59,419 nucleotides of DNA from Synergistaceae bacterium (GCA_031269245.1 JAISZL010000076.1:1-59419), one strand, 5' to 3'; numbered from the stretch's first letter, positions 18,401-27,338 are shown. Notes: a model not told the origin generated them from the sequence alone. A program made the numbers and translations.

Positions 18401-19370
18401 GCTCCCGCCTGAACTTCTCTATCAGCAGATGGTTCCTGATCAATGGCCTGGCCATTCCGAAAAAGCCTATGCCGGTGGAGTTCAGTATGGACGTCATCTC
18501 CGACACCTTCCTGTTACCGCCGGTCAGTATGACCGATACGTCGTTCTCCTCCGCGATCGCCGCCGCGGCCTCCTTGAAATACGCCCCGGACTTGAGTGCC
18601 AGCGGCGACCAGTTTCCGCTCACCTCTATGGCGTCTATGCCTAAATTAGTCAGTCGGCGGCAGACGTACTTGAAGTCGTTGTTCGAGATGCCGTCGGGGA
18701 TGCCGTCCATGCTGTTAAGTTTTATCCAGACCGGGTAGCCGGGGCCGACGGCATTCCGAATCGCGGAATACGTCTCCAAAACCATCCGGGCCCTGTTCTC
18801 CGCAGAGCCGCCGTAGAGGTCCATTCTCTGGTTGTAGTGGGGGGTGAGGAATTGGCTGAGCAGGAAACCGTGCGCCGCGTGTATCTCGACGCCGTCGTAT
18901 CCCGCCGCCTTCGCGCGCTTCGCCGTCTCCGCGAATTTGTCCTGCGCCATCCTTATCTCGCCGGCCCGCATCTCCCGGGCCAGGGTGCCTGTGACGAGGT
19001 TCGCCACCGAGCTCGGCGCCAGGGCGACCAATCCGCCCATGTTCCCCTGCGTGAACACGTATGACCCTATATACACCAGTTGGGCCAATATCACGCAGTT
19101 GTGCCTGTGAACCGCCTCCGTCACCCTTCTGTGTCCGGGTACAAAGGAATCGCTGCACAGCGCGGCAACCGGCATGAACTTTTCCTCTCCGTCCACGAGC
19201 GTTATCCCCGTCACTATCGATCCGATGCCGCTGGCCGCCAGCCTCTCGTAGGTTTCCACCACTGAGTCGCCGACATATCCGTCGGAAGTCTGGTCGGCCA
19301 CCGCAGCCCTTACGAAGCGGTTTTTTACAGGCAGTTGTCCAATCGTGGTTTCGTCGAACAATGTCTTCAT
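18345..19370 (-). CDS. NADH:flavin oxidoreductase (Old Yellow Enzyme family)
   Basis: This 341-residue TIM-barrel FMN enzyme has the family segments PVKNRFVRAA, GYDGVEIHAAHGFLLSQFLT, YGGSAENRAR and ILTGGNRK. The HAAHGFLLSQFLTP core matches the substrate and FMN site of OYE and 2,4-dienoyl-CoA-type reductases. I see no C-terminal Fe-S/FAD extension, so it is the single-domain form. The frame is open to 19472, but the ATG at 19370 follows GGGAGG and fits the family start. The substrate is unknown. Confidence 0.88.
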   Translation of the reverse strand: MKTLFDETTIGQLPVKNRFVRAAVADQTSDGYVGDSVVETYERLAASGIGSIVTGITLVDGEEKFMPVAALCSDSFVPGHRRVTEAVHRHNCVILAQLVYIGSYVFTQGNMGGLVALAPSSVANLVTGTLAREMRAGEIRMAQDKFAETAKRAKAAGYDGVEIHAAHGFLLSQFLTPHYNQRMDLYGGSAENRARMVLETYSAIRNAVGPGYPVWIKLNSMDGIPDGISNNDFKYVCRRLTNLGIDAIEVSGNWSPLALKSGAYFKEAAAAIAEENDVSVILTGGNRKVSEMTSILNSTGIGFFGMARPLIRNHLLIEKFRRELKGELEEERPPLAIPSLS

Positions 19371-19442
19371 AAAGAGATTTCCTCCCGCCTGGAATCGCCG
19401 TATCAGTGTGGCTCGACAAAGCCATGGTAAAAGTATAGCAGA

Positions 19443-19472
19443 ATAATACGGATGGGATATGCCATCTGACAA
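19443..19472 (-). promoter_or_regulatory. Putative promoter of the flavin oxidoreductase gene
   Basis: On the minus strand TTGTCA (19467-19472) and TATTAT (19443-19448) are spaced by 18 bases, a plausible sigma-70-type promoter about 70 bases before the start codon. The call rests on hexamer similarity alone. Confidence 0.4.
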
Positions 19473-19493
19473 AAAATTTTAGTTGTTTTTAAT

Positions 19494-19985
19494 TTACCCC
19501 GTTCTTTTAGGCAGCACTCGCTCGCGCATCCTACGGAACACTCCGGGAGGGACGAACTCCTGGATCGCGCCGCCGAAGTTGAACACCTCCTTCACCCCTC
19601 GGCTGGAGAGGTATGAATATTTGGCGTCAGTGACCATGAAGAAGGTCTCGGTCTCCGGCGCCAGCTGTTTGTTCATCTGGGCGAGCTGGAACTCGTACTC
19701 GAAATCGGAGAGCGCGCGGAGCCCCCGCAGTATGACGCGGCTCTGCCGCAGCCGCATGAAATCCACCAGCAGGCCCTCGAAGGCCATGACCCGCACGTTC
19801 GGCAGGTGGACGACGGCCTCCCGCATCATCATCTGGCGCTCCTCCACGCTGAACATGGCGTTCTTGTCGGTGTTGACCAGTACCGCCACGATCAGCTCAT
19901 CGAACAGAGCGGAGCCCCTCTGGGTAATATCGAGGTGTCCGTTGGTGAAGGGGTCGAACGACCCCGGGTATACAGCTCTGGTCAA
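19494..19985 (-). CDS. coaD: Phosphopantetheine adenylyltransferase
   Basis: CoaD makes dephospho-CoA from 4'-phosphopantetheine and ATP. The 163-residue protein begins MTRAVYPGSFDPFTNGHLDI, containing the nucleotidyltransferase HxGH-type motif as NGHL. It also has RGLRALSDFEYEFQLAQMN and the YSYLSSRGVKEV segment. It lies four bases downstream of rsmD on the same strand, a very common pairing. Confidence 0.96.
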   Translation of the reverse strand: MTRAVYPGSFDPFTNGHLDITQRGSALFDELIVAVLVNTDKNAMFSVEERQMMMREAVVHLPNVRVMAFEGLLVDFMRLRQSRVILRGLRALSDFEYEFQLAQMNKQLAPETETFFMVTDAKYSYLSSRGVKEVFNFGGAIQEFVPPGVFRRMRERVLPKRTG

Positions 19986-19989
19986 CGCG

Positions 19990-20541
19990 TCATTCCTCCC
20001 GCTCCGGTATCGGCTTCCAATAAAATGACAGCACCGTGTCGCCGTAAGTTCTGTCCTCTCTGGGCATGGATATCTCCGCCGGCGTCTCCCTGGACGAGCG
20101 CTCCATGACGAACACCCCGCCCCGTGCTAGGATTCGCGGGTTCGCATCTATCATGGGCGGCAGGACCAGGGCCCATCCCATGAGGTACGGAGGGTCGGCG
20201 AATATCACGTCGAACGGGGGGCATTTGTCCGAATTCGCCGCGAGCCTCGGTATCGCCCGCCTCACGTCGGCGCGCACGCAGCTTGCCTCCGTCCCCTCCG
20301 CCATGCGGCGCGAGATGCCGGCCGCGAGTGCCCGGTCGGATTCGACCGCCAGGACGCGGCTCGCTCCTCTCCTCAACGCCTCCATCGCCACCGCGCCGGT
20401 ACCGGAGAAGAGGTCCAGGAACGACGCCCCCGTCAGGCGCCCGGACGCGGAGAGTATGTTGAACAACGCGGCGGACGTCTTGCTCGACGTGGGCCTTGTG
20501 TGTTTTAAAGCGGTTGAACGCTTGAATGCAGTCTCGGCCAT
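19990..20541 (-). CDS. rsmD: 16S rRNA (guanine966-N2)-methyltransferase
   Basis: RsmD methylates G966 of 16S rRNA. The 183-residue protein shows RPTSSKTSAALFNIL, the SAM-binding FLDLFSGTGAVAMEALRRGA (motif I) and the catalytic DPPY within FDVIFADPPYLMGW. It is followed by coaD. Its promoter is probably in the AT-rich 98-bp divergent gap with the MFS gene. Confidence 0.95.
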   Translation of the reverse strand: MAETAFKRSTALKHTRPTSSKTSAALFNILSASGRLTGASFLDLFSGTGAVAMEALRRGASRVLAVESDRALAAGISRRMAEGTEASCVRADVRRAIPRLAANSDKCPPFDVIFADPPYLMGWALVLPPMIDANPRILARGGVFVMERSSRETPAEISMPREDRTYGDTVLSFYWKPIPEREE

Positions 20542-20639
20542 TTTATCGGCACTCCCTCAGATAGATTCGAGAGTATAATTATATAGTTGTTTTGCCGTTT
20601 TGCGAAAGCCGCGTATGCGGGTCAGAGGGGTGGTAAAGG
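20542..20639. promoter_or_regulatory. Divergent promoter region between rsmD and an MFS gene
   Basis: This 98-bp gap separates two genes that read away from each other, so it should hold both promoters. A TATAAT on the plus strand at 20574-20579 lies in an AT-rich stretch, but I find no convincing -35 hexamer for either direction. Confidence 0.4.
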
Positions 20640-21866
20640 GTGAAATCAGCGGAATGTAAAAGGGGCTCGGCCGCGCCTGGCGCGGTGGAGTCCCTCAGGT
20701 TCAGGGCTCTTGTGTCGGTCTCGTTCATGCACTTCCTGAACGACCTCCATCCGACCATGCTGCCGGCCTTTTTGCCGGTGATAGTGGAGCGTCTTTCGCT
20801 GTCGCTCGGCCGCGCGGGTTTTCTCAGCACGGCGTTCGGGATGGTGAACATCATGGTGCAGCCCCTGGCCGGCTATCTCGCGGACAGGCGGGATGCGCCG
20901 ACGTTTGCCCTGTGGGCGCCGTTTTTCACCGCTGCGGGCGCGTGTCTTCTTCCGGTGGCCCCGAATTACGGCGCGGCTCTGCTATTCGTCGCGGTGATGG
21001 CGTGCGGGACGGCGGGCTTTCACCCGCAGGGCCACGGCATCACCGGGATCGCGGGAGGTTCGAGCCGCCTTGGTGTGTATCTCGCGATATTCGCCTCGGC
21101 CGGGACGCTGGGCGCCGCGCTGAGCCCGCTCTACGGCGTGTTCCTGCTGAGTGCGGCGGGGCCCAGCTTCGTGCCGCTGGCCCTGCTGCCGCTGCTGGTT
21201 CTCATACTGGCGGCGAGGCATTTTCTGCCGTCCAGGAGCATGATCCTCCCTCCAACCGCCGGCGCGGCCTCGGACGCGCGCGGGAGCGAGAGCTTTTTCA
21301 AGAGCACCGGCAGGGTGCTTGGAATATGTCTGCCGCTCGTCGTGATCTCCATAGTGCGGGACGCGACCTCGCAGGGGATAAGGGTGTTTCTGCCGATGCT
21401 CGTAACGAGCCGGGGCGGGAGCCTGGAGATGGGCGGCTCCGTGCTGTTTGCCTTCACGGTAGCGGGATCCGCCGCGAATTTGGCCGGGGGCAGGCTCGCC
21501 GACATGTTCGGCAAGGAGAGGGTCATAACGGCAATGCTCGCCCTCTCCCCGGTATTTCTCCTCCCCGCGGTGCTGATGGACGGCCTGGTCTCGGTCGCGC
21601 TCTTCGTGCTGGGAGGAGCGTGCATAGCCGCCACGAGCCCGGTCACGCTCGCGATGGCGCAGGAGTACGTCCCGGGCAGCAGAAGCTCCGCGAGCTCGCT
21701 CGTCATGGGTGTGTCGTGGGGGTTCGCTAACATAGCGGCGTCCCCCATAGGAGTGCTGGCCGACAATATCGGCCTGGCGCCGGCCTTGGCTGTAGTCTCC
21801 CTCTCGCCGCTCCTTGTCGTGGGCTATATCGCCTTCAGCAAATTCGTCCTGAAGCGCGGCCTGTGA
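20640..21866 (+). CDS. MFS transporter, fosmidomycin-resistance-like
   Basis: This 408-residue protein has about twelve hydrophobic segments and the MFS loop motif as GYLADRRDAP after the second segment. The HFLNDLHPTMLPAFLPVIVE start is close to the Fsr (fosmidomycin resistance) and related exporter group. The GTG start follows GAGGGGTGG. The substrate cannot be predicted; efflux is the usual role of this subgroup. Confidence 0.82.
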   Translation: MKSAECKRGSAAPGAVESLRFRALVSVSFMHFLNDLHPTMLPAFLPVIVERLSLSLGRAGFLSTAFGMVNIMVQPLAGYLADRRDAPTFALWAPFFTAAGACLLPVAPNYGAALLFVAVMACGTAGFHPQGHGITGIAGGSSRLGVYLAIFASAGTLGAALSPLYGVFLLSAAGPSFVPLALLPLLVLILAARHFLPSRSMILPPTAGAASDARGSESFFKSTGRVLGICLPLVVISIVRDATSQGIRVFLPMLVTSRGGSLEMGGSVLFAFTVAGSAANLAGGRLADMFGKERVITAMLALSPVFLLPAVLMDGLVSVALFVLGGACIAATSPVTLAMAQEYVPGSRSSASSLVMGVSWGFANIAASPIGVLADNIGLAPALAVVSLSPLLVVGYIAFSKFVLKRGL

Positions 21867-21897
21867 GGCGAGGCCGCGCCGGAAGAGCCCATCGTAA

Positions 21898-22029
21898 CCG
21901 TCGAAGAGGAACGGCCGTCACTACGCCGCTCAGGTGATTGGCGAAAATCGCGTGATCCCGTGCCACGTCGAAAAAGACGACCTGCGGCAGATCGCCGCTA
22001 TCGTTGGCGGGAAGGCCGAAAAAACATGA
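21898..22029 (+). pseudogene. Possible 3' gene remnant
   Basis: After a TAA at 21895, the frame reads RNGRHYAAQVIGENRVIPCH and then a charged helix-like tail to a TGA at 22027. The 43 codons look protein-like and end as a gene end would, but there is no start codon with a ribosome site. The VIGENRVIPCH segment is loosely like the C-terminus of MBL-fold hydrolases (VIPMH), a weak resemblance. I read it as a decayed gene tail. The codon pattern could also be chance in GC-rich DNA. Confidence 0.35.
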
Positions 22030-22119
22030 TATAATTGTATTCAAAGTTTAGATCGTTTTTACGAAATTCAGTTATTGGTACAATTTGTTATCGATTTTAA
22101 AGCTGGAGGGATGTTCTGC

Positions 22120-23214
22120 ATGTTGCATTGTGGGATCGTTGGCCTTCCACTGAGCGGGAAGAGCACTGTTTTTAATGTTATTACGAGAGCCGGGGCTGAG
22201 GTGAAGCCGTACCCAGGGGGGAAGACCGATCCCAACAGGGCTGTGGTCAGCGTCCCGGACCCGCGCTTCGACAGACTTGCCTCGGTACACAAACCTAAAA
22301 AGACGACGCCGGCCCAGGTGGAGTTCGTCGACCTTGCCGGTCTTTCGCGAGGCGCGGGGAAGGGAGAGGGGCTCGGCAACTCGTTTCTGTCCTTCGCTGC
22401 GGATGCTGACGCCCTGATACACGTTATAAGGTGTTTCAACAACGCCGCTGTCGCGCATCCCGAGGGCAGTGTCGACCCGTGCCGGGACTGGGGGATACTG
22501 GACATGGAGCTCATCTTCCGCGACTTGGCTGTGGTCGAAAACCGGCTCGACAAACTGACGTCGAAGAAAAAACTCATGACGTCCGAGGCCGTGGAGCGCC
22601 AGCTTCTGCTGAGATGCAGGGAGTGCCTCCTGGAGGAGCGCCCCTTGAGGGCGCTCGACCTGACGGAGGATGAGTACCGCGCGCTGCGCGGGTTCACCTT
22701 CCTCACGATCAAGCCCCAGATAATAGTCCTCAACATGGACGAATCGGAGCCGGAGATTGAGAATGCGCCGTGGGGTGGCGAGCTCAAGAGGATGATAGAT
22801 CTCCTTGGGGCCACCGCGATTCGCGTCTACGGGCGCCTCGAGATGGACTTGATCGACCTCTCGCCGGAGGAAGCGGAGGAATTCACCGAGGGTCTCGCGA
22901 TAGAGGAGCCGGGGCGGGAGCGCCTTATCGCGACGGCTTACCGTGCGCTCGGCCTGATAAGTTTTTTCACCTGCGGCCCCGACGAGGTCCGCGCGTGGAC
23001 GCTCAACGACGGGGACAGCGCGGTCGACGCCGCCGGGGCTATACACAGCGACCTGGCGAGGGGTTTCATCAGAGCGCAGATCGTCTCCTACGAGGACTAT
23101 ACCAGGTTCGGCGACTCCTACGCGAACTGCCGCGACGAGGGCGTGCTGAAGCTGGAGGGCAAAGATTATAAGGTCAGGGACGGGGACATAATAGAGATAC
23201 GGTTCAACGTCTGA
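22120..23214 (+). CDS. ychF: YchF/Obg-type GTPase with TGS domain
   Basis: YchF proteins are ribosome-associated P-loop ATPases/GTPases. The 364-residue protein has the P-loop as GIVGLPLSGKST, the G3 region FVDLAGLSRGAGKGEGLGNS, a coiled-coil middle, and a C-terminal TGS domain (about residues 280-364, GFIRAQIVSYEDYTRFG). The P-loop has LSGKS where most YchF proteins have NVGKS, and the G4 element reads LNMDE. ATGs occur at 22111 and 22120; AGCTGGAGGG touches the first and is nine bases before the second, so I choose 22120. Confidence 0.85.
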   Translation: MLHCGIVGLPLSGKSTVFNVITRAGAEVKPYPGGKTDPNRAVVSVPDPRFDRLASVHKPKKTTPAQVEFVDLAGLSRGAGKGEGLGNSFLSFAADADALIHVIRCFNNAAVAHPEGSVDPCRDWGILDMELIFRDLAVVENRLDKLTSKKKLMTSEAVERQLLLRCRECLLEERPLRALDLTEDEYRALRGFTFLTIKPQIIVLNMDESEPEIENAPWGGELKRMIDLLGATAIRVYGRLEMDLIDLSPEEAEEFTEGLAIEEPGRERLIATAYRALGLISFFTCGPDEVRAWTLNDGDSAVDAAGAIHSDLARGFIRAQIVSYEDYTRFGDSYANCRDEGVLKLEGKDYKVRDGDIIEIRFNV

Positions 23215-23236
23215 TGCTTGACGGGGATTTCAAGAG

Positions 23237-24163
23237 ATGAAGATCGGCATAGACCTTGGCGGGCACACACTGATAGCGGCACTCGTGTCAGATGCCGCGC
23301 GCGGCGCGGCTCCCGTGATTGTGAGGAGGATATCCCTCGACACCCCTCGCGGGAGGGGCGCGTCGGATGTAATAGACGCCATGACGGGTGCGATAGCGAA
23401 TTTGGCCGAGGGACAAGAGGTGAGCGGGGCGGGCGTGGCAATGCCGGGCATGATAGACGCGGATCGCAGGCACGCTCGCAGGATGCCCAACTTCCCGAAG
23501 GAGTGGGACGATCTGGACGTCGCCGGTTGCCTCGATTCCGCGCTCAATTCACGCGGTCTTGGCATACGGGCGAGAATAGAGAACGACGCCAATTGCTACG
23601 CACTCGGCGAGGGCAGCTCGGGCGCGGCGATCGGGATCCGCGACTTCATAGTCCTCACGATGGGCACCGGCATAGGGTGCGGTATCGTCTCCGGCGGGCG
23701 GCTGCTGGTGGGCTCTCATGGGATGGCGGGCGAAGCCGGGCATCTCGTGGTACGCGGGGACGTGCAGTGCCGTTGCGGCGGCATGGGACACGCGGAGACG
23801 CTGGCCGCAGCCGACGGTACTTCGGCAAGGGCCCGCACTGCCGGCTTGCCGGAGGACTTCGGCGAGCTTTGGGGCATGATGGGTAGGGGTGGAGCAGGCG
23901 CCGCGATAGACGTAATAGAAGTCACGCTCGACGCGATGGCCCGCGTGATAGCGTCGGTCTGCCACCTGCTCGACCCAGAGCTGGTGATATTGGGCGGCGG
24001 CATGAGCAAGGCTCACGGCATAGGCCCAGCCATCCGCGAGCGCGCCATCCCGTACCTCTCCAGGCCATTCAAGAACACGCTCCGTTTGGAGATATCGCCT
24101 CTAGGCAACGATGCCGCCCTCTACGGCGCGGCCGGTATCGCACTGGCTCGCGGCGCGCAATAA
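23237..24163 (+). CDS. ROK family sugar kinase (glucokinase-like)
   Basis: ROK kinases phosphorylate glucose or related sugars using ATP. The 308-residue protein has the phosphate-1 motif GIDLGG, the ENDANCYALGE catalytic region, the LTMGTGIGCGIV phosphate-2 motif, and the zinc motif region GHLVVRGDVQCRCGGMGHAE. The third zinc-site cysteine of the family (CxCGxxGC) is replaced by histidine. A C-terminal LVILGGGMSKAHG completes the ATP site. The exact sugar is not predictable. Confidence 0.85.
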   Translation: MKIGIDLGGHTLIAALVSDAARGAAPVIVRRISLDTPRGRGASDVIDAMTGAIANLAEGQEVSGAGVAMPGMIDADRRHARRMPNFPKEWDDLDVAGCLDSALNSRGLGIRARIENDANCYALGEGSSGAAIGIRDFIVLTMGTGIGCGIVSGGRLLVGSHGMAGEAGHLVVRGDVQCRCGGMGHAETLAAADGTSARARTAGLPEDFGELWGMMGRGGAGAAIDVIEVTLDAMARVIASVCHLLDPELVILGGGMSKAHGIGPAIRERAIPYLSRPFKNTLRLEISPLGNDAALYGAAGIALARGAQ

Positions 24164-24262
24164 AATTAAGAGCCTGTCCAATAATAGTCATATCCCGTTT
24201 ATGTAGTAGTTTGCTTCGTGAATAGCCGCTATCCTCGCGCTCAACCGCTCGCCAGTTCGCGG

Positions 24263-25294
24263 TCATGGACCTGAGGCCGAATCGGCGCCGGATTGCCGGG
24301 GAGGGGCCTCTTTGCCGCCGGCGGACTTATTGCGCCTGCCAAGCCTGCCAAGAACGTTGGAGTCGACAGCAAGTATCGGCAGCTCTATCAGAGGGCCTAT
24401 GACGAGCGCCAGCGATATCAGCGGGTGGTCTGGATACGTGAGCGCGGCTATCGCCAGCGATATGGGCGAGTTGCGCGCCGATGTCGTGAAGAGGAGCGAC
24501 ACCCTATCCTCAAACGGCATCCCCATGCATTTCCCCACAGCCAGCGCGAGGACGAAGTTGACGGCAAAAAACAGGGCGAGCGGCGGCAGCATCTCCAGGA
24601 AGAGCCCGCCGTTGCCGAGCAGGAGCCTCCCCTGCGACGCGAACATCGCGGTGATGGCGAGGCACAGGAGGAGCAGTTGGGCGTTGTCCGAGTGGCGCGA
24701 CACGGCGTCGCGGAAGATCTCTCTCTTCGCGGTCCCGCTAACGGCCCTCTTCGCCGCGTTCGCCAGGAAGAGCGGGAGTATCAGGACGAGGGCGACGCTC
24801 TCGATCATCGCGGCGGGGTCGAAGCGCGCCGAGTCGCCCATAAAAACCCACAGGTAGGCCGGAAGCAGGAGGATTTGCAGTATGAGGTTCATCGGCAGGA
24901 CCGACGAACCCAGCGGCACGTTGCCACCCGTCATGGCGGTGAATATCAGGTACCAGTCCGTGCAAGGCGTCACCATCAGCATCAAAAATCCGGTTCGCAG
25001 GTCGAGGTTCCCGGAGAGGAATGCCAGGCCGAGCAGGTGCGCAAAGATCGGGGTCCATATGAAGTTGATGGCGAGTGCCGCGGCCGAAAACCTGACGTTG
25101 GCGAACGACCTCCTGATGTCGCGGATGTCTACCGCCAGGAATATCAAAAACATCAGCGTCATCAAGAAAAATTCGACCAGCCGCCGCGTGAGCGCCGCTG
25201 GAATCCCGAGATGCCCCAGCAGTATGCCGGAGGCCGCGGCTATGATGATTATGATGGGTTGGAGTTTCAACGCCAAGCTCAACGGGCAGAACAC
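24263..25294 (-). CDS. ACR3/bile-acid-symporter-type arsenic resistance transporter
   Basis: This 343-residue membrane protein has about ten hydrophobic segments and the MVTPCTDWYLIFTAMTGGN segment, which carries the conserved cysteine of ACR3-like and arsenic resistance permeases. A second polar half-site is in FTTSARNSPISLAIA. There is no arsR or arsC beside it, so arsenite efflux is an inference from family alone. Bile-acid/sodium-symporter-type substrates remain possible. Confidence 0.75.
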   Translation of the reverse strand: MFCPLSLALKLQPIIIIIAAASGILLGHLGIPAALTRRLVEFFLMTLMFLIFLAVDIRDIRRSFANVRFSAAALAINFIWTPIFAHLLGLAFLSGNLDLRTGFLMLMVTPCTDWYLIFTAMTGGNVPLGSSVLPMNLILQILLLPAYLWVFMGDSARFDPAAMIESVALVLILPLFLANAAKRAVSGTAKREIFRDAVSRHSDNAQLLLLCLAITAMFASQGRLLLGNGGLFLEMLPPLALFFAVNFVLALAVGKCMGMPFEDRVSLLFTTSARNSPISLAIAALTYPDHPLISLALVIGPLIELPILAVDSNVLGRLGRRNKSAGGKEAPPRQSGADSASGP

Positions 25295-25355
25295 GCTCCT
25301 TCATAATGTTATGTGATAATTTTATCAGAATCCGGTAAAGAATAACCAAGATTTT

Positions 25356-25535
25356 TCACATAAGAGCGCCAGAGCAGAGCGTGTCGTCCACCATGAACAC
25401 GTTTACTCTGTCTTCGCCGGTCGTTTCGTATAACCTCCCGTCGATTATCGACGAGGACGGCATAGTGGTGAACTTGAACCGGTTGATGCGGCAGGAATTG
25501 ACGAACCGGTAAAACGTGTCCGCGGGCCCGGAGCA
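25356..25535 (-). pseudogene. Possible gene fragment in a long intergenic region
   Basis: On the minus strand a frame opened by an in-frame TAG reads DTFYRFVNSCRINRFKFTT and then MPSSSIIDGRLYETTGEDRV to a TGA at 25356-25358. The composition looks like real protein. However, the only ATG leaves 35 codons, and no ribosome site is present. I do not recognise the sequence. It may be the tail of a decayed gene or a short unrecognised peptide. Confidence 0.3.
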
Positions 25536-25688
25536 CTAGGTAACAGCGATCCCCGCTGACTTATAGTCAGCATACACATTCTCCGCTTCCCTGTCACTGT
25601 GGGTTTCGTCCCGTTTGGTGATGGTTTGACATCGCGGATGGCTGTAACAGTCCATGATAGGAGGGTATGCGCGCATCGCGTAAAAAAT

Positions 25689-25718
25689 TTGTAAAATGTT
25701 AATCGCGGCAGGTATAAT
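25689..25718 (+). promoter_or_regulatory. Putative promoter of the thioredoxin-like gene
   Basis: TTGTAA (25689-25694) and TATAAT (25713-25718) are separated by 18 bases, about 45 bp upstream of the start codon at 25765. The -10 element is a perfect match to the sigma-70 consensus. It would drive the three-gene redox module. Confidence 0.55.
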
Positions 25719-25764
25719 ATGCGCGTGTGTCAGAGCTTAAAATTTTGATAGGGGATGATCTGTT

Positions 25765-26283
25765 ATGAAGTTCCAAAAAAGTTTAACGATGTCTGTCATT
25801 GCGATCGCGCTGCTGTCGGTATTTTCGTCGGCCGTGATCTCGGAAGCCTCTCAGACCTTCAGCTTCAAATCGAAGACGTTCGACGGTGAATCCGTCACGG
25901 ATGCTGTTTTCAAAGACTACAAGCTTACGATGGTGAATTTCTGGGCGACCTGGTGTCCTCCGTGCGTCCGTGAGATGCCGGAACTCGCCAGGCTGGCTGG
26001 TTCCATGCCAAAGGGGACGCGGCTGGTGGGGGTCATACTCGACGTGACGACCAGGGATGAAGGCGCCAGAAGTGCCGCCGAAGAAATTTTGGAGAATTCC
26101 GGGGCTGATTTCCCCCAGATATTGAACGATCCCAGCATGGACTCTTATACGAGCGGCGTGGAGGCGATCCCGACCACGATATTTGTGGATTCTCAAGGCC
26201 GCGTAGTCGGCGAGCCGATCGTCGGCAGCAACAACGAGCGAACATACAGGGCAGCGATAGAAAAAGCGCTGAAAAAACTGTAG
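25765..26283 (+). CDS. TlpA/ResA-like thiol-disulfide oxidoreductase
   Basis: This 172-residue exported thioredoxin-fold protein has a signal peptide or membrane anchor over residues 1-29 and the redox centre WCPPC at residues 63-67. The cis-proline loop is in [17 protein letters not shown]. It probably reduces disulfides outside the cytoplasmic membrane. It is directly followed by a small CxxC membrane peptide and a membrane Fe-S protein, which suggests these supply its electrons. Confidence 0.9.
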   Translation: MKFQKSLTMSVIAIALLSVFSSAVISEASQTFSFKSKTFDGESVTDAVFKDYKLTMVNFWATWCPPCVREMPELARLAGSMPKGTRLVGVILDVTTRDEGARSAAEEILENSGADFPQILNDPSMDSYTSGVEAIPTTIFVDSQGRVVGEPIVGSNNERTYRAAIEKALKKL

Positions 26284-26287
26284 CGAA

Positions 26288-26434
26288 ATGATCGGCAGGG
26301 TGAGGAACATTCTTCGCGCCGCTCTCTTTTTGATCGCTTTGGCCTTTATCGCCGCGGGGATTTCGCGGGGCGAGATGTCGGCGGTCTTTCGCAAAGCGGT
26401 CATCGTTTGTTTAGAGTGTATAGGAATTGGCTGA
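26288..26434 (+). CDS. CD1871A-like small CxxC membrane peptide
   Basis: This short frame of 48 codons encodes one hydrophobic segment (about residues 8-27, [16 protein letters not shown]) and a C-terminal CLECIGIG with a CxxC pair. The pattern and the neighbours match the CD1871A family of CxxC-containing small proteins found between TlpA-type thioredoxins and 4Fe-4S membrane proteins. It could relay electrons across the membrane between them. It starts four bases after the thioredoxin stop and overlaps the next gene. Confidence 0.75.
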   Translation: MIGRVRNILRAALFLIALAFIAAGISRGEMSAVFRKAVIVCLECIGIG

Positions 26435-27338
26435 CCGGCGGCGCATAATCCAGTGGGCCGCCCTGCTCGCTAATAACGCTTACTTGAAGGGGTTCGCGGC
26501 GGGGCGCATTTATAGAGGCGGCCTCAAGTCGATCTGCGTCCCGGGCCTTAACTGTTATTCGTGCCCGGGAGCCGTCGCTTCCTGTCCGTTGGGTTCGCTT
26601 CAGGCGATTCTCGGAGATTACGGATATAAGTTCAGCTTCTACGTCGTCGGTTTGATGATGGGATTCGGACTGGTTTTCGGCCGTTTAATATGCGGTTTCC
26701 TCTGCCCGTTCGGTTTGATGCAGGAACTGTTTTACAAAATCCCGTCACGCAAGGCGGCGAACGGAGGCGCGCGATGGTTGCGTTGGGGAAAGTACGTGAC
26801 GCTCGCTGTCTTCGTGATTGCGATCCCCATATTTTTCCGCGGCGATTTGGGCATCGGCGAACCCGCTTTTTGCAAATATATCTGCCCGGCGGGGACCATC
26901 ACGGCTGGTTTGCCCCTCGTTGCCGCGAAGTCGTCGTTGAGGGAAGCCGTCGGGGGGCTGTTCGCTTTTAAGGTGTTCATCGCCATTGCGGTCGTTTTCG
27001 CCTGCGTCGTGATATATCGTTTTTTTTGCAAGTCGCTCTGCCCGCTCGGAGCTTTTTATGGTTTTTTCAACAAGATAGCCCTGTATCGCATGAGCTGCGA
27101 CGGGAATAGCTGCGTTCGCTGCGGCGCGTGTTCAGGCACCTGCAAGATGGGAGTGGATCCTTCGCGCGAGCCGGACAGCGCCGAGTGCATACGGTGCGGA
27201 GAGTGTTTGAAAGCCTGTCCTTCGTCAGCCCTTCGCGCGGGTTTCGAGTTTGGCCGAACTCTTCACGGCGGCGCAAGCGCCCAGCATATCGTGAGTGGAA
27301 CCGCGGCAACTCCCCGCTATCTTCAAAAAAGGCTGTAA
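26427..27338 (+). CDS. NapH/YccM-like 4Fe-4S membrane protein
   Basis: This 303-residue protein has several membrane segments. Each is paired with a cysteine motif: [37 protein letters not shown] and [13 protein letters not shown]. The C-terminus carries two ferredoxin-type clusters in [14 protein letters not shown] and [12 protein letters not shown]. Such proteins move electrons through the membrane, here probably toward the TlpA-like thioredoxin. The TTG start at 26427 overlaps the end of the CxxC peptide, with only a weak ribosome site. Confidence 0.85.
   Translation: MADRRRIIQWAALLANNAYLKGFAAGRIYRGGLKSICVPGLNCYSCPGAVASCPLGSLQAILGDYGYKFSFYVVGLMMGFGLVFGRLICGFLCPFGLMQELFYKIPSRKAANGGARWLRWGKYVTLAVFVIAIPIFFRGDLGIGEPAFCKYICPAGTITAGLPLVAAKSSLREAVGGLFAFKVFIAIAVVFACVVIYRFFCKSLCPLGAFYGFFNKIALYRMSCDGNSCVRCGACSGTCKMGVDPSREPDSAECIRCGECLKACPSSALRAGFEFGRTLHGGASAQHIVSGTAATPRYLQKRL

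Larger units (their letters stand above)
25295..25764. other. Intergenic region of 470 bp
   Basis: This gap lies between the divergent ACR3-like and thioredoxin genes. It holds the possible minus-strand gene fragment at 25356-25535 and the putative thioredoxin promoter at 25689-25718. I see no repeat copy or structured RNA in the rest. Confidence 0.5.

Noticed and set aside
24243-24256. AGTTCGCGGTCAT, similar to the 5' end of the 100-bp repeat
   Set aside because: Only about ten bases match and no 3' end follows; it is probably chance.
24293-25306. A 337-codon plus-strand frame opposite the ACR3-like gene
   Set aside because: The translation is rich in Arg, Gln and Glu without hydrophobic pattern, while the minus frame has ten good membrane segments.
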